DNA from: Steinernema hermaphroditum
Lineage: Eukaryota; Nematoda; Chromadorea; Rhabditida; Steinernematidae
Direction of reading: 5' to 3'
Length of the DNA stretch: 20,034 nt
NCBI GenBank assembly: GCA_030435675.1
Contig: JAUCMV010000044.1
Coordinates: 1 to 20,034, forward strand
In this document: piece by piece, positions 10,801 through 20,034 of the stretch
How the letters are laid out: every line of letters starts with the position of its first letter
How positions within the stretch are numbered: the first letter of the stretch is position 1
The notes under the pieces: model-generated
Database searches by the model: none
What the model was told of the DNA's origin: nothing
What the model saw: only the letters and a program-made list of their open reading frames with translations
Translations under genes and position numbers: made by a program

Positions 10801-11985
10801 TCATACCAAAAGCTCTGCATCTGACCCTCCTGCTCCAAAGTACCATAGCATTTTTATGATTGGATCTTGTAGAACTGCACGAGCCTGATCGAACGCGCCT
10901 ATTCCCGTTGGGATTACTGTGGACTATCTTAGTTTCCTGCAAAACTTTCAATTCGAGACAGCAGGGCCCTTGCTCATACCAAGAGCTCTGCATCTGACCC
11001 TCCTGCTCCAAAGTACCATATCATTTTTATGATTGGATCTTATAGAACTGCACGAGCCTGATCGAACGCGCCTATTCCCGTTGGGATTACTGTGGACTAT
11101 CTTAGTTTCCTGCAAAACTTTCAATTCGAGACAGCAGGGCCCTTGCTCATACAAAGAGCTCTGCATCTGACCCTCCTGCTCCAAAGTACCATAGCATTTT
11201 TATGATTGTATCTTGTAGAACTGCACGAGCCTGATCGAACGCGCCTATTCTCGTTGGATTTCCTGTGGACTATCTTAGTTTCCTGCAAAACTTTCAATTC
11301 GAGACAGCAGGGCCCTTGCTCATACCAAGAGCTCTGCATCTGACCCTCCTGCTCCAAAGTACCATATCATTTTTATGATTGGATCTTATAGAACTGCACG
11401 AGCCTGATCGAACGCGCCTATTCCCGTTGGGATTACTGTGGACTATCTTAGTTTCCTGCAAAACTTTCAATTCGAGACAGCAGGGCCCTTGCTCATACCA
11501 AAAGCTCTGCATCTGACCCTCCTGCTCCAAAGTACCATATCATTTTTATGATTGGATCTTGTAGAACTGCACGAGCCTGATCGAACGCGCCTATTCCCGT
11601 TGGGTTTACTGTGGACTATCTTAGTTTCCTGCAAAACTTTCAATTCGAGACAGCAGGGCCCTTGCTCATACCAAAAGCTCTGCATCTGACCCTCCTGCTC
11701 CAAAGTACCATAGCATTTTTATGATTGTATCTTATAGAACTGCACGAGCCTGATCGAACGCGCCTATTCCCGTTGGGATTACTGTGGACTATCTTAGTTT
11801 CCTGCAAAACTTTCAATTCGAGACAGCAGGGCCCTTGCTCATACCAAGAGCTCTGCATCTGACCCTCCTGCTCCAAAGTACCATATCATTTTTATGATTG
11901 GATCTTGTAGAACTGCACGAGCCTGATCGAACGCGCCTACTCTTGTTGGATTTCCTGTGGACTATCTTAGTTTCCTGCAAAACTT

Positions 11986-12155
11986 TCAATTCGAGACAGC
12001 AGGGCCCTTGCTCATACAAAGAGTTCTGCATCTGACCCCTCCTGCTCCAGTACCATAATTTTTATGATTGGATCTTGTAGAACTGCACGAGCCTGATCGA
12101 ACGCGCCTACTCTCGTTGGATTTCCTGCGGACTATCTTAGTTTCCTGCAAAACTT
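11986..12155. repeat. Aberrant 170-bp monomer with clustered small indels
   Basis: This is the shortest unit in the array. Compared with its neighbours it gains a C (gacccctcc), loses two bases where ctccaaagtacc becomes ctccagtacc, and loses two more where ccatagcattttt becomes ccataattttt. The net change is minus three. The rest of the unit is normal. The lesions lie within about 25 bases of each other (about 12035-12065). That fits one local mutational or assembly event. Every other unit keeps the cattttt run intact, so this copy has not been spread. Confidence 0.8.
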
Positions 12156-13268
12156 TCAATTCGAGACAGCAGGGCCCTTGCTCATACCAAGAGCTCTGCA
12201 TCTGACCCTCCTGCTCCAAAGTACCACATCATTTTTATGATTGGATCTTGTAGAACTGCACGAGCCTGATCGAACGCGCCTACTCTTGTTGGATTTCCTG
12301 TGGACTATCTTAGTTTCCTGCAAAACTTTCAATTCGAGACAGCAGGGCCCTTGCTCATACAAAGAGTTATGCATCTGACCCCTCCTGCTCCAAAGTACCA
12401 TAGCATTTTTATGATTGGATCTTGTAGAACTGCACGAGCCTGATCGAACGCGCCTATTCCCGTTGGGATTACTGTGGACTATCTTAGTTTCCTGCAAAAC
12501 TTTCAATTCGAGACAGCAGGGCCCTTGCTCATACCAAAAGCTCTGCATCTGACCCTCCTGCTCCAAAGTACCATATCATTTTTATGATTGGATCTTATAG
12601 AACTGCACGAGCCTGATCGAACGCGCCTATTCCCGTTGGGATTACTGTGGACTATCTTAGTTTCCTGCAAAACTTTCAATTCGAGACAGCAGGGCCCTTG
12701 CTCATACAAAGAGTTCTGCATCTGACCCTCCTGCTCCAAAGCACCATAGCATTTTTATGATTGGATCTTGTAGAACTGCACGAGCCTGATCGAACGCGCC
12801 TACTCTCGTTGGATTTCCTGTGGACTATCTTAGTTTCCTGCAAAACTTTCAATTCGAGACAGCAGGGCCCTTGCTCATACCAAGAGCTCTGCATCTGACC
12901 CTCCTGCTCCAAAGTACCACATCATTTTTATGATTGGATCTTGTAGAACTGCACGAGCCTGATCGAACGCGCCTACTCTTGTTGGATTTCCTGTGGACTA
13001 TCTTAGTTTCCTGCAAAACTTTCAATTCGAGACAGCAGGGCCCTTGCTCATACAAAGAGTTATGCATCTGACCCCTCCTGCTCCAAAGTACCATAGCATT
13101 TTTATGATTGGATCTTGTAGAACTGCACGAGCCTGATCGAACGCGCCTATTCCCGTTGGGATTACTGTGGACTATCTTAGTTTCCTGCAAAACTTTCAAT
13201 TCGAGACAGCAGGGCCCTTGCTCATACCAAAAGCTCTGCATCTGACCCTCCTGCTCCAAAGTACCATA
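12129..13268. repeat. Four-monomer (693-bp) tandem duplication
   Basis: Bases 12129-12575 match 12822-13268 at an offset of 693 bp at every variable site I compared. Both copies share marks rare elsewhere: accacatcat in the first unit (12156 and 12849) and gagttatgcat in the second (12329 and 13022), the latter seen nowhere else in the window. The bounding mismatches are c/t in cctgcgg or cctgtgg (12128 vs 12821) and t/g in atatcat or atagcat (12576 vs 13269). The fourth units (12676 and 13369) are different subtypes, so the block has already diverged or was only partly converted. Confidence 0.8.
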
Positions 13269-13541
13269 GCATTTTTATGATTGGATCTTGTAGAACTGCA
13301 CGAGCCTGATCGAACGCGCCTATTCCCGTTGGGATTACTGTGGACTATCTTAGTTTCCTGCAAAACTTTCAATTCGAGACAGCAGGGCCCTTGCTCATAC
13401 CAAAAGCTCTGCATCTGACCCTCCTGCTCCAAAGTACCATAGCATTTTTATGATTGGATCTTGTAGAACTGCACGAGCCTGATCGAACGCGCCTATTCTC
13501 GTTGGGTTTACTGTGGACTATCTTAGTTTCCTGCAAAACTT

Positions 13542-14579
13542 TCAATTCGAGACAGCAGGGTCCTTGCTCATACAAAGAGCTCTGCATCTGACCCTCCTGC
13601 TCCAAAGTACCATAGCATTTTTATGATTGTATCTTGTAGAACTGCACGAGCCTGATCGAACGCGCCTATTCTCGTTGGATTTCCTGTGGACTATCTTAGT
13701 TTCCTGCAAAACTTTCAATTCGAGACAGCAGGGCCCTTGCTCATACCAAGAGCTCTGCATCTGACCCTCCTGCTCCAAAGTACCATAGCATTTTTATGAT
13801 TGGATCTTGTAGAACTGCACGAGCCTGATCGAACGCGCCTATTCTCGTTGGATTTACTGTGGACTATCTTAGTTTCCTGCAAAACTTTCAATTCGAGACA
13901 GCAGGGTCCTTGCTCATACAAAGAGCTCTGCATCTGACCCTCCTGCTCCAAAGTACCATAGCATTTTTATGATTGGATCTTGTAGAACTGCACGAGCCTG
14001 ATCGAACGCGCCTATTCTCGTTGGATTTCCTGTGGACTATCTTAGTTTCCTGCAAAACTTTCAATTCGAGACAGCAGGGCCCTTGCTCATACCAAAAGCT
14101 CTGCATCTGACCCTCCTGCTCCAAAGTACCATATCATTTTTATGATTGGATCTTGTAGAACTGCACGAGCCTGATCGAACGCGCCTATTCCCGTTGGGAT
14201 TACTGTGGACTATCTTAGTTTCCTGCAAAACTTTCAATTCGAGACAGCAGGGCCCTTGCTCATACCAAAAGCTCTGCATCTGACCCTCCTGCTCCAAAGT
14301 ACCATAGCATTTTTATGATTGTATCTTGTAGAACTGCACGAGCCTGATCGAACGCGCCTATTCTCGTTGGATTTACTGTGGACTATCTTAGTTTCCTGCA
14401 AAACTTTCAATTCGAGACAGCAGGGTCCTTGCTCATACAAAGAGCTCTGCATCTGACCCTCCTGCTCCAAAGTACCATAGCATTTTTATGATTGTATCTT
14501 GTAGAACTGCACGAGCCTGATCGAACGCGCCTATTCTCGTTGGATTTCCTGTGGACTATCTTAGTTTCCTGCAAAACTT
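13542..14579. repeat. Possible five-monomer (865-bp) block
   Basis: Units at 13542 and 14407, exactly 5 x 173 bp apart, share gcagggtcc, caaagagctc, gattgtat and a tattctcg ending. The units before them (13369 and 14234) and after them (13715 and 14580) also agree in most variable patches but not all. The same 865-bp spacing links gattgtat units at 10256 and 11121. The unit at 13888, inside the block, also carries ggtcc, so a simple pentamer is not the only reading. Confidence 0.45.
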
Positions 14580-15099
14580 TCAATTCGAGACAGCAGGGCC
14601 CTTGCTCATACCAAGAGCTCTGCATCTGACCCTCCTGCTCCAAAGTACCATAGCATTTTTATGATTGGATCTTGTAGAACTGCACGAGCCTGATCGAACG
14701 CGCCTATTCCCGTTGGGATTACTGTGGACTATCTTAGTTTCCTGCAAAACTTTCAATTCGAGACAGCAGGGCCCTTGCTCATACCAAGAGCTCTGCATCT
14801 GACCCTCCTGCTCCAAAGTACCATAGCATTTTTATGATTGGATCTTGTAGAACTGCACGAGCCTGATCGAACGCGCCTACTCTCGTTGGATTTCCTGTGG
14901 ACTATCTTAGTTTCCTGCAAAACTTTCAATTCGAGACAGACAGGGCCCTTGCTCATACAAAGAGTTCTGCATCTGACCCTCCTGCTCCAAAGTACCATAT
15001 CATTTTTATGATTGGATCTTGTAGAACTGCACGAGCCTGATCGAACGCGCCTACTCTCGTTGGATTTCCTGTGGACTATCTTAGTTTCCTGCAAAACTT

Positions 15100-15446
15100 T
15101 CAATTCGAGACAGCAGGGCCCTTGCTCATACCAAGAGCTCTGCATCTGACCCTCCTGCTCCAAAGTACCATATCATTTTTATGATTGGATCTTGTAGAAC
15201 TGCACGAGCCTGATCGAACGCGCCTACTCTTGTTGGATTTCCTGTGGACTATCTTAGTTTCCTGCAAAACTTTCAATTCGAGACAGCAGGGCCCTTGCTC
15301 ATACAAAGAGTTCTGCATCTGACCCCTCCTGCTCCAAAGTACCATAGCATTTTTATGATTGGATCTTGTAGAACTGCACGAGCCTGATCGAACGCGCCTA
15401 TTCCCGTTGGGATTACTGTGGACTATCTTAGTTTCCTGCAAAACTT
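15100..15446. repeat. Linked two-monomer cassette (cttgttgg unit followed by gacccctcc unit), representative copy
   Basis: A unit ending tactcttgttgg is followed directly by a 173- or 174-bp unit containing gacccctcc. Copies start at 11813, 12156, 12849, 15100, 18395, 18916 and 19263. Seven of the eight cttgttgg units in the window are in this arrangement (the exception is 9737), and seven of the eight gacccctcc units are (the exception is 15967). Linked, dispersed copies indicate that a dimer-sized segment has been copied within the array over several kilobases. The copy at 11813 is followed by the damaged 170-bp unit. Confidence 0.8.
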
Positions 15447-17528
15447 TCAATTCGAGACAGCAGGGCCCTTGCTCATACCAAAAGCTCTGCATCTGACCCT
15501 CCTGCTCCAAAGTACCATAGCATTTTTATGATTGGATCTTGTAGAACTGCACGAGCCTGATCGAACGCGCCTATTCCCGTTGGGTTTACTGTGGACTATC
15601 TTAGTTTCCTGCAAAACTTTCAATTCGAGACAGCAGGGCCCTTGCTCATACCAAAGAGCTCTGCATCTGACCCTCCTGCTCCAAAGTACCATAGCATTTT
15701 TATGATTGGATCTTGTAGAACTGCACGAGCCTGATCGAACGCGCCTATTCTCGTTGGATTTACTGTGGACTATCTTAGTTTCCTGCAAAACTTTCAATTC
15801 GAGACAGCAGGGCCCTTGCTCATACCAAGAGCTCTGCATCTGACCCTCCTGCTCCAAAGTACCATAGCATTTTTATGATTGGATCTTGTAGAACTGCACG
15901 AGCCTGATCGAACGCGCCTATTCTCGTTGGATTTACTGTGGACTATCTTAGTTTCCTGCAAAACTTTCAATTCGAGACAGCAGGGCCCTTGCTCATACAA
16001 AGAGTTCTGCATCTGACCCCTCCTGCTCCAAAGTACCATAGCATTTTTATGATTGGATCTTGTAGAACTGCACGAGCCTGATCGAACGCGCCTATTCCCG
16101 TTGGGATTACTGTGGACTATCTTAGTTTCCTGCAAAACTTTCAATTCGAGACAGCAGGGCCCTTGCTCATACCAAGAGCTCTGCATCTGACCCTCCTGCT
16201 CCAAAGTACCATAGCATTTTTATGATTGGATCTTGTAGAACTGCACGAGCCTGATCGAACGCGCCTATTCCCGTTGGGATTACTGTGGACTATCTTAGTT
16301 TCCTGCAAAACTTTCAATTCGAGACAGCAGGGCCCTTGCTCATACCAAAAGCTCTGCATCTGACCCTCCTGCTCCAAAGTACCATAGCATTTTTATGATT
16401 GGATCTTGTAGAACTGCACGAGCCTGATCGAACGCGCCTATTCTCGTTGGATTTACTGTGGACTATCTTAGTTTCCTGCAAAACTTTCAATTCGAGACAG
16501 CAGGGCCCTTGCTCATACAAAGAGCTCTGCATCTGACCCTCCTGCTCCAAAGTACCATAGCATTTTTATGATTGGATCTTGTAGAACTGCACGAGCCTGA
16601 TCGAACGCGCCTATTCTCGTTGGATTTACTGTGGACTATCTTAGTTTCCTGCAAAACTTTCAATTCGAGACAGCAGGGCCCTTGCTCATACAAAGAGCTC
16701 TGCATCTGACCCTCCTGCTCCAAAGTACCATAGCATTTTTATGATTGTATCTTGTAGAACTGCACGAGCCTGATCGAACGCGCCTATTCTCGTTGGATTT
16801 CCTGTGGACTATCTTAGTTTCCTGCAAAACTTTCAATTCGAGACAGACAGGGCCCTTGCTCATACCAAAGAGCTCTGCATCTGACCCTCCTGCTCCAAAG
16901 TACCATAGCATTTTTATGATTGGATCTTGTAGAACTGCACGAGCCTGATCGAACGCGCCTATTCCCGTTGGGATTACTGTGGACTATCTTAGTTTCCTGC
17001 AAAACTTTCAATTCGAGACAGCAGGGCCCTTGCTCATACCAAAGAGCTCTGCATCTGACCCTCCTGCTCCAAAGTACCATAGCATTTTTATGATTGGATC
17101 TTGTAGAACTGCACGAGCCTGATCGAACGCGCCTATTCTCGTTGGATTTACTGTGGACTATCTTAGTTTCCTGCAAAACTTTCAATTCGAGACAGCAGGG
17201 TCCTTGCTCATACAAAGAGCTCTGCATCTGACCCTCCTGCTCCAAAGTACCATAGCATTTTTATGATTGGATCTTGTAGAACTGCACGAGCCTGATCGAA
17301 CGCGCCTATTCTCGTTGGATTTCCTGTGGACTATCTTAGTTTCCTGCAAAACTTTCAATTCGAGACAGCAGGGCCCTTGCTCATACCAAAGAGCTCTGCA
17401 TCTGACCCTCCTGCTCCAAAGTACCATAGCATTTTTATGATTGGATCTTGTAGAACTGCACGAGCCTGATCGAACGCGCCTACTCCCGTTGGGTTTACTG
17501 TGGACTATCTTAGTTTCCTGCAAAACTT

Positions 17529-19783
17529 TCAATTCGAGACAGCAGGACCCTTGCTCATACCAAGAGCTCTGCATCTGACCCTCCTGCTCCAAAGTACCAT
17601 ATCATTTTTATGATTGGATCTTGTAGAACTGCACGAGCCTGATCGAACGCGCCTACTCCCGTTGGATTTCCTGTGGACTATCTTAGTTTCCTGCAAAACT
17701 TTCAATTCGAGACAGCAGGGCCCTTGCTCATACAAAGAGTTCTGCATCTGACCCTCCTGCTCCAAAGTACCATAGCATTTTTATGATTGGATCTTGTAGA
17801 ACTGCACGAGCCTGATCGAACGCGCCTACTCTCGTTGGATTTCCTGTGGACTATCTTAGTTTCCTGCAAAACTTTCAATTCGAGACAGCAGGGCCCTTGC
17901 TCAACCAAAGAGCTCTGCATCTGACCCTCCTGCTCCAAAGTACCATAGCATTTTTATGATTGGATCTTGTAGAACTGCACGAGCCTGATCGAACGCGCCT
18001 ATTCCCGTTGGGATTACTGTGGACTATCTTAGTTTCCTGCAAAACTTTCAATTCGAGACAGCAGGACCCTTGCTCATACCAAGAGCTCTGCATCTGACCC
18101 TCCTGCTCCAAAGTACCATAGCATTTTTATGATTGGATCTTGTAGAACTGCACGAGCCTGATCGAACGCGCCTATTCTCGTTGGATTTACTGTGGACTAT
18201 CTTAGTTTCCTGCAAAACTTTCAATTCGAGACAGCAGGGTCCTTGCTCATACAAAGAGCTTCTGCATCTGACCCTCCTGCTCCAAAGTACCATATCATTT
18301 TTATGATTGGATCTTGTAGAACTGCACGAGCCTGATCGAACGCGCCTATTCCCGTTGGGATTACTGTGGACTATCTTAGTTTCCTGCAAAACTTTCAATT
18401 CGAGACAGCAGGACCCTTGCTCATACCAAGAGCTCTGCATCTGACCCTCCTGCTCCAAAGTACCATATCATTTTTATGATTGGATCTTGTAGAACTGCAC
18501 GAGCCTGATCGAACGCGCCTACTCTTGTTGGATTTCCTGTGGACTATCTTAGTTTCCTGCAAAACTTTCAATTCGAGACAGCAGGGCCCTTGCTCATACA
18601 AAGAGTTCTGCATCTGACCCCTCCTGCTCCAAAGTACCATAGCATTTTTATGATTGGATCTTGTAGAACTGCACGAGCCTGATCGAACGCGCCTACTCTC
18701 GTTGGATTTCCTGTGGACTATCTTAGTTTCCTGCAAAACTTTCAATTCGAGACAGCAGGGCCCTTGCTCATACCAAAGAGCTCTGCATCTGACCCTCCTG
18801 CTCCAAAGTTCCATATCATTTTTATGATTGGATCTTGTAGAACTGCACGAGCCTGATCGAACGCGCCTATTCCCGTTGGGATTACTGTGGACTATCTTAG
18901 TTTCCTGCAAAACTTTCAATTCGAGACAGCAGGACCCTTGCTCATACCAAGAGCTCTGCATCTGACCCTCCTGCTCCAAAGTACCATATCATTTTTATGA
19001 TTGGATCTTGTAGAACTGCACGAGCCTGATCGAACGCGCCTACTCTTGTTGGATTTCCTGTGGACTATCTTAGTTTCCTGCAAAACTTTCAATTCGAGAC
19101 AGCAGGGCCCTTGCTCATACAAAGAGTTCTGCATCTGACCCCTCCTGCTCCAAAGTACCATAGCATTTTTATGATTGGATCTTGTAGAACTGCACGAGCC
19201 TGATCGAACGCGCCTACTCTCGTTGGATTTCCTGTGGACTATCTTAGTTTCCTGCAAAACTTTCAATTCGAGACAGCAGGGCCCTTGCTCATACCAAAGA
19301 GCTCTGCATCTGACCCTCCTGCTCCAAAGTTCCATATCATTTTTATGATTGGATCTTGTAGAACTGCACGAGCCTGATCGAACGCGCCTACTCTTGTTGG
19401 ATTTCCTGTGGACTATCTTAGTTTCCTGCAAAACTTTCAATTCGAGACAGCAGGGCCCTTGCTCATACAAAGAGTTCTGCATCTGACCCCTCCTGCTCCA
19501 AAGTACCATAGCATTTTTATGATTGGATCTTGTAGAACTGCACGAGCCTGATCGAACGCGCCTATTCCCGTTGGGATTACTGTGGACTATCTTAGTTTCC
19601 TGCAAAACTTTCAATTCGAGACAGCAGGACCCTTGCTCATACCAAGAGCTCTGCATCTGACCCTCCTGCTCCAAAGTACCATATCATTTTTATGATTGGA
19701 TCTTGTAGAACTGCACGAGCCTGATCGAACGCGCCTATTCCCGTTGGGATTACTGTGGACTATCTTAGTTTCCTGCAAAACTT
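17529..19783. repeat. Local cluster of gcaggaccc variant monomers
   Basis: The change gggccc to ggaccc appears only in units 17529, 18048, 18395, 18916 and 19611, all within the last 2.5 kb. A sister change, gggccc to gggtcc, is found at 13542, 13888, 14407, 17182 and 18221. Both destroy the GGGCCC palindrome, and ggaccc also worsens the CENP-B-box-like match from 8 of 9 to 7 of 9. The clustering shows spread by local duplication. Confidence 0.8.
18395..19436. repeat. Three-monomer (521-bp) higher-order repeat, two copies
   Basis: Copy one is 18395-18915 and copy two 18916-19436. In each, unit 1 has gcaggaccc, ccaagagctc, atatcat and tactcttgttgg. Unit 2 has caaagagttctg, gacccctcc and tactctcg. 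Unit 3 has accaaagagctc and the rare aaagttccatatcat. The A-to-T change in aaagttcc sits at 18810 and 19331, exactly 521 bp apart, and I saw it nowhere else. The third units differ in their endings (tattcccg versus tactcttg). The block at 19437-19610 looks like another unit 2 type. Confidence 0.82.
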
Positions 19784-20034
19784 TCAATTCGAGACAGCAG
19801 GGCCCTTGCTCATACCAAGAGCTCTGCATCTGACCCTCCTGCTCCAAAGTACCATATCATTTTTATGATTGGATCTTATAGAACTGCACGAGCCTGATAG
19901 AACGCGCCTATTCCCGTTGGGATTACTGTGGACTATCTTAGTTTCCTGCAAAACTTTCAATTCGAGACAGCAGGGCCCTTGCTCATACCAAAAGCTCTGC
20001 ATCTGACCCTCCTGCTCCAAAGTACCATATCATT

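Larger units (their letters stand above)
1..20034. repeat. Tandem satellite DNA array, ~173-bp monomer, 115 full periods
   Basis: Every part of the window is a copy of one unit. Starting each unit at the TCA of TTTCAATTCGAGACA gives anchors at 35, 208, 382, 555 and so on to 19957, with partial units at 1-34 and 19957-20034. Periods are 84 x 173, 27 x 174, 2 x 175, 1 x 172 and 1 x 170 bp. All copies are in the same orientation and there are no interruptions. A B-type unit counted by hand has 81 G+C in 173 (about 47%) and six CpGs. Segments such as TTTCCTGCAAAACTTTC and GAACTGCACGAGCCTGAT are practically invariant. Variation is confined to about six short patches, which points to ongoing homogenisation. 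Unit length near one nucleosome plus linker, and uniform orientation, are usual for centromeric or pericentromeric satellites. That chromosomal placement is inference. The family and species are not recognised. Confidence 0.98.
7833..20034. repeat. Right zone: GCTCAT-type monomers with new variants and mixed short HORs
   Basis: From anchor 7833 onward every monomer has gctcat (gctcaacc in the unit at 17875) and nearly all have gacagcagg. New variants accumulate. Atatcat or acatcat replaces atagcat in 27 of 71 units here, against 2 of 45 to the left. Gattgtat occurs at 9045, 10256, 11121, 11640, 13542, 14234, 14407 and 16660. Cttatag occurs at 9045, 9910, 10602, 10948, 11294, 11640, 12503 and 19784. 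The cleft between caaagagctc, ccaaaagctc and ccaagagctc gives three subtypes. No single period dominates; local blocks of 3, 4 and perhaps 5 units are annotated separately. Anchors mostly run at 173-bp steps (8006, 8179, 8353 ... 11986), with more 174-bp units after 14.9 kb. Confidence 0.85.

Noticed and set aside
18916..19674. Minus-strand open frame of 252 residues, and the 78-, 136- and 194-residue frames along the array
   Set aside because: These are repeat artefacts. The reading frame shifts at each 173-bp unit, so most frames end after 78 residues; each 174-bp unit (58 codons) lets the frame run on by exactly 58 residues, giving 136, 194 and 252. They begin at TTG rather than ATG in most cases, overlap one another in different frames, and show no domain or codon-level conservation.
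1..20034. CRISPR array
   Set aside because: There are no short repeats separated by unique spacers. The whole 173-bp unit repeats, and no cas-like genes are present.
1..20034. Primate alpha satellite (171 bp)
   Set aside because: The length is similar, but the sequence does not resemble the alpha satellite unit and the box-like motif lacks the exact CENP-B consensus.
1..20034. Transposon or retroelement remnants, terminal repeats or integration sites
   Set aside because: No sequence departs from the satellite unit anywhere in the window, and there are no terminal repeats or target-site duplications.
1..20034. Assignment to a known 170-180 bp centromeric family of plants or animals
   Set aside because: I could not recall any consensus that matches; unit length alone is not evidence of family membership.

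Overview
The whole 20,034-base window is one uninterrupted tandem satellite array. A unit of about 173 bp repeats head to tail, in a single orientation, from the first base to the last. Using the invariant stretch TTTCAATTCGAGACA as an anchor, I counted 116 anchors (35 to 19957), which gives 115 complete repeat periods plus a partial unit at each end. Hand-measured periods are 84 of 173 bp, 27 of 174 bp, two of 175 bp, one of 172 bp and one of 170 bp. I see no unique sequence, transposon insertion, inversion, RNA gene or credible protein gene. The array continues past both edges.

The organism is almost certainly a eukaryote, because kilobase-scale homogeneous satellites of nucleosome-like unit length are typical of centromeric or pericentromeric heterochromatin. 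The unit is about 47% GC and keeps about six CpG sites. It is not recognisable as primate alpha satellite or any other named family I know, so I do not assign a lineage.

Layout. (1) Positions 1 to about 5,230 are mostly a two-monomer higher-order repeat of about 346 bp. An A type (aaatagg or gatagg, gttcat, caaagagttctg, tactctcg ending) alternates with a B type (gcagggccc, gctcat, ccaaaagctctg, tattcccg ending). (2) About 5,231 to 7,832 is a transition zone rich in A/B hybrid monomers and length variants. (3) From 7,833 to the right edge the A-specific GTTCAT variant is absent. A derivative population takes over with its own new variants (atatcat, gattgtat, cttatag, cttgttgg, gacccctcc, ggtcc, ggaccc), organised in short local blocks of 3, 4 and perhaps 5 monomers.

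There are no genes to act together. The most functional-looking elements are a 17-bp CENP-B-box-like match in most monomers (8 of 9 specified bases), with an imperfect dyad centred on GGGCCC overlapping it, and two other small dyads elsewhere in the unit. In the left zone the better box match alternates with a poorer one, which resembles the alternation of box-bearing and box-less monomers in dimeric alpha satellite. All 78 to 252-residue open frames are by-products of the repeat.
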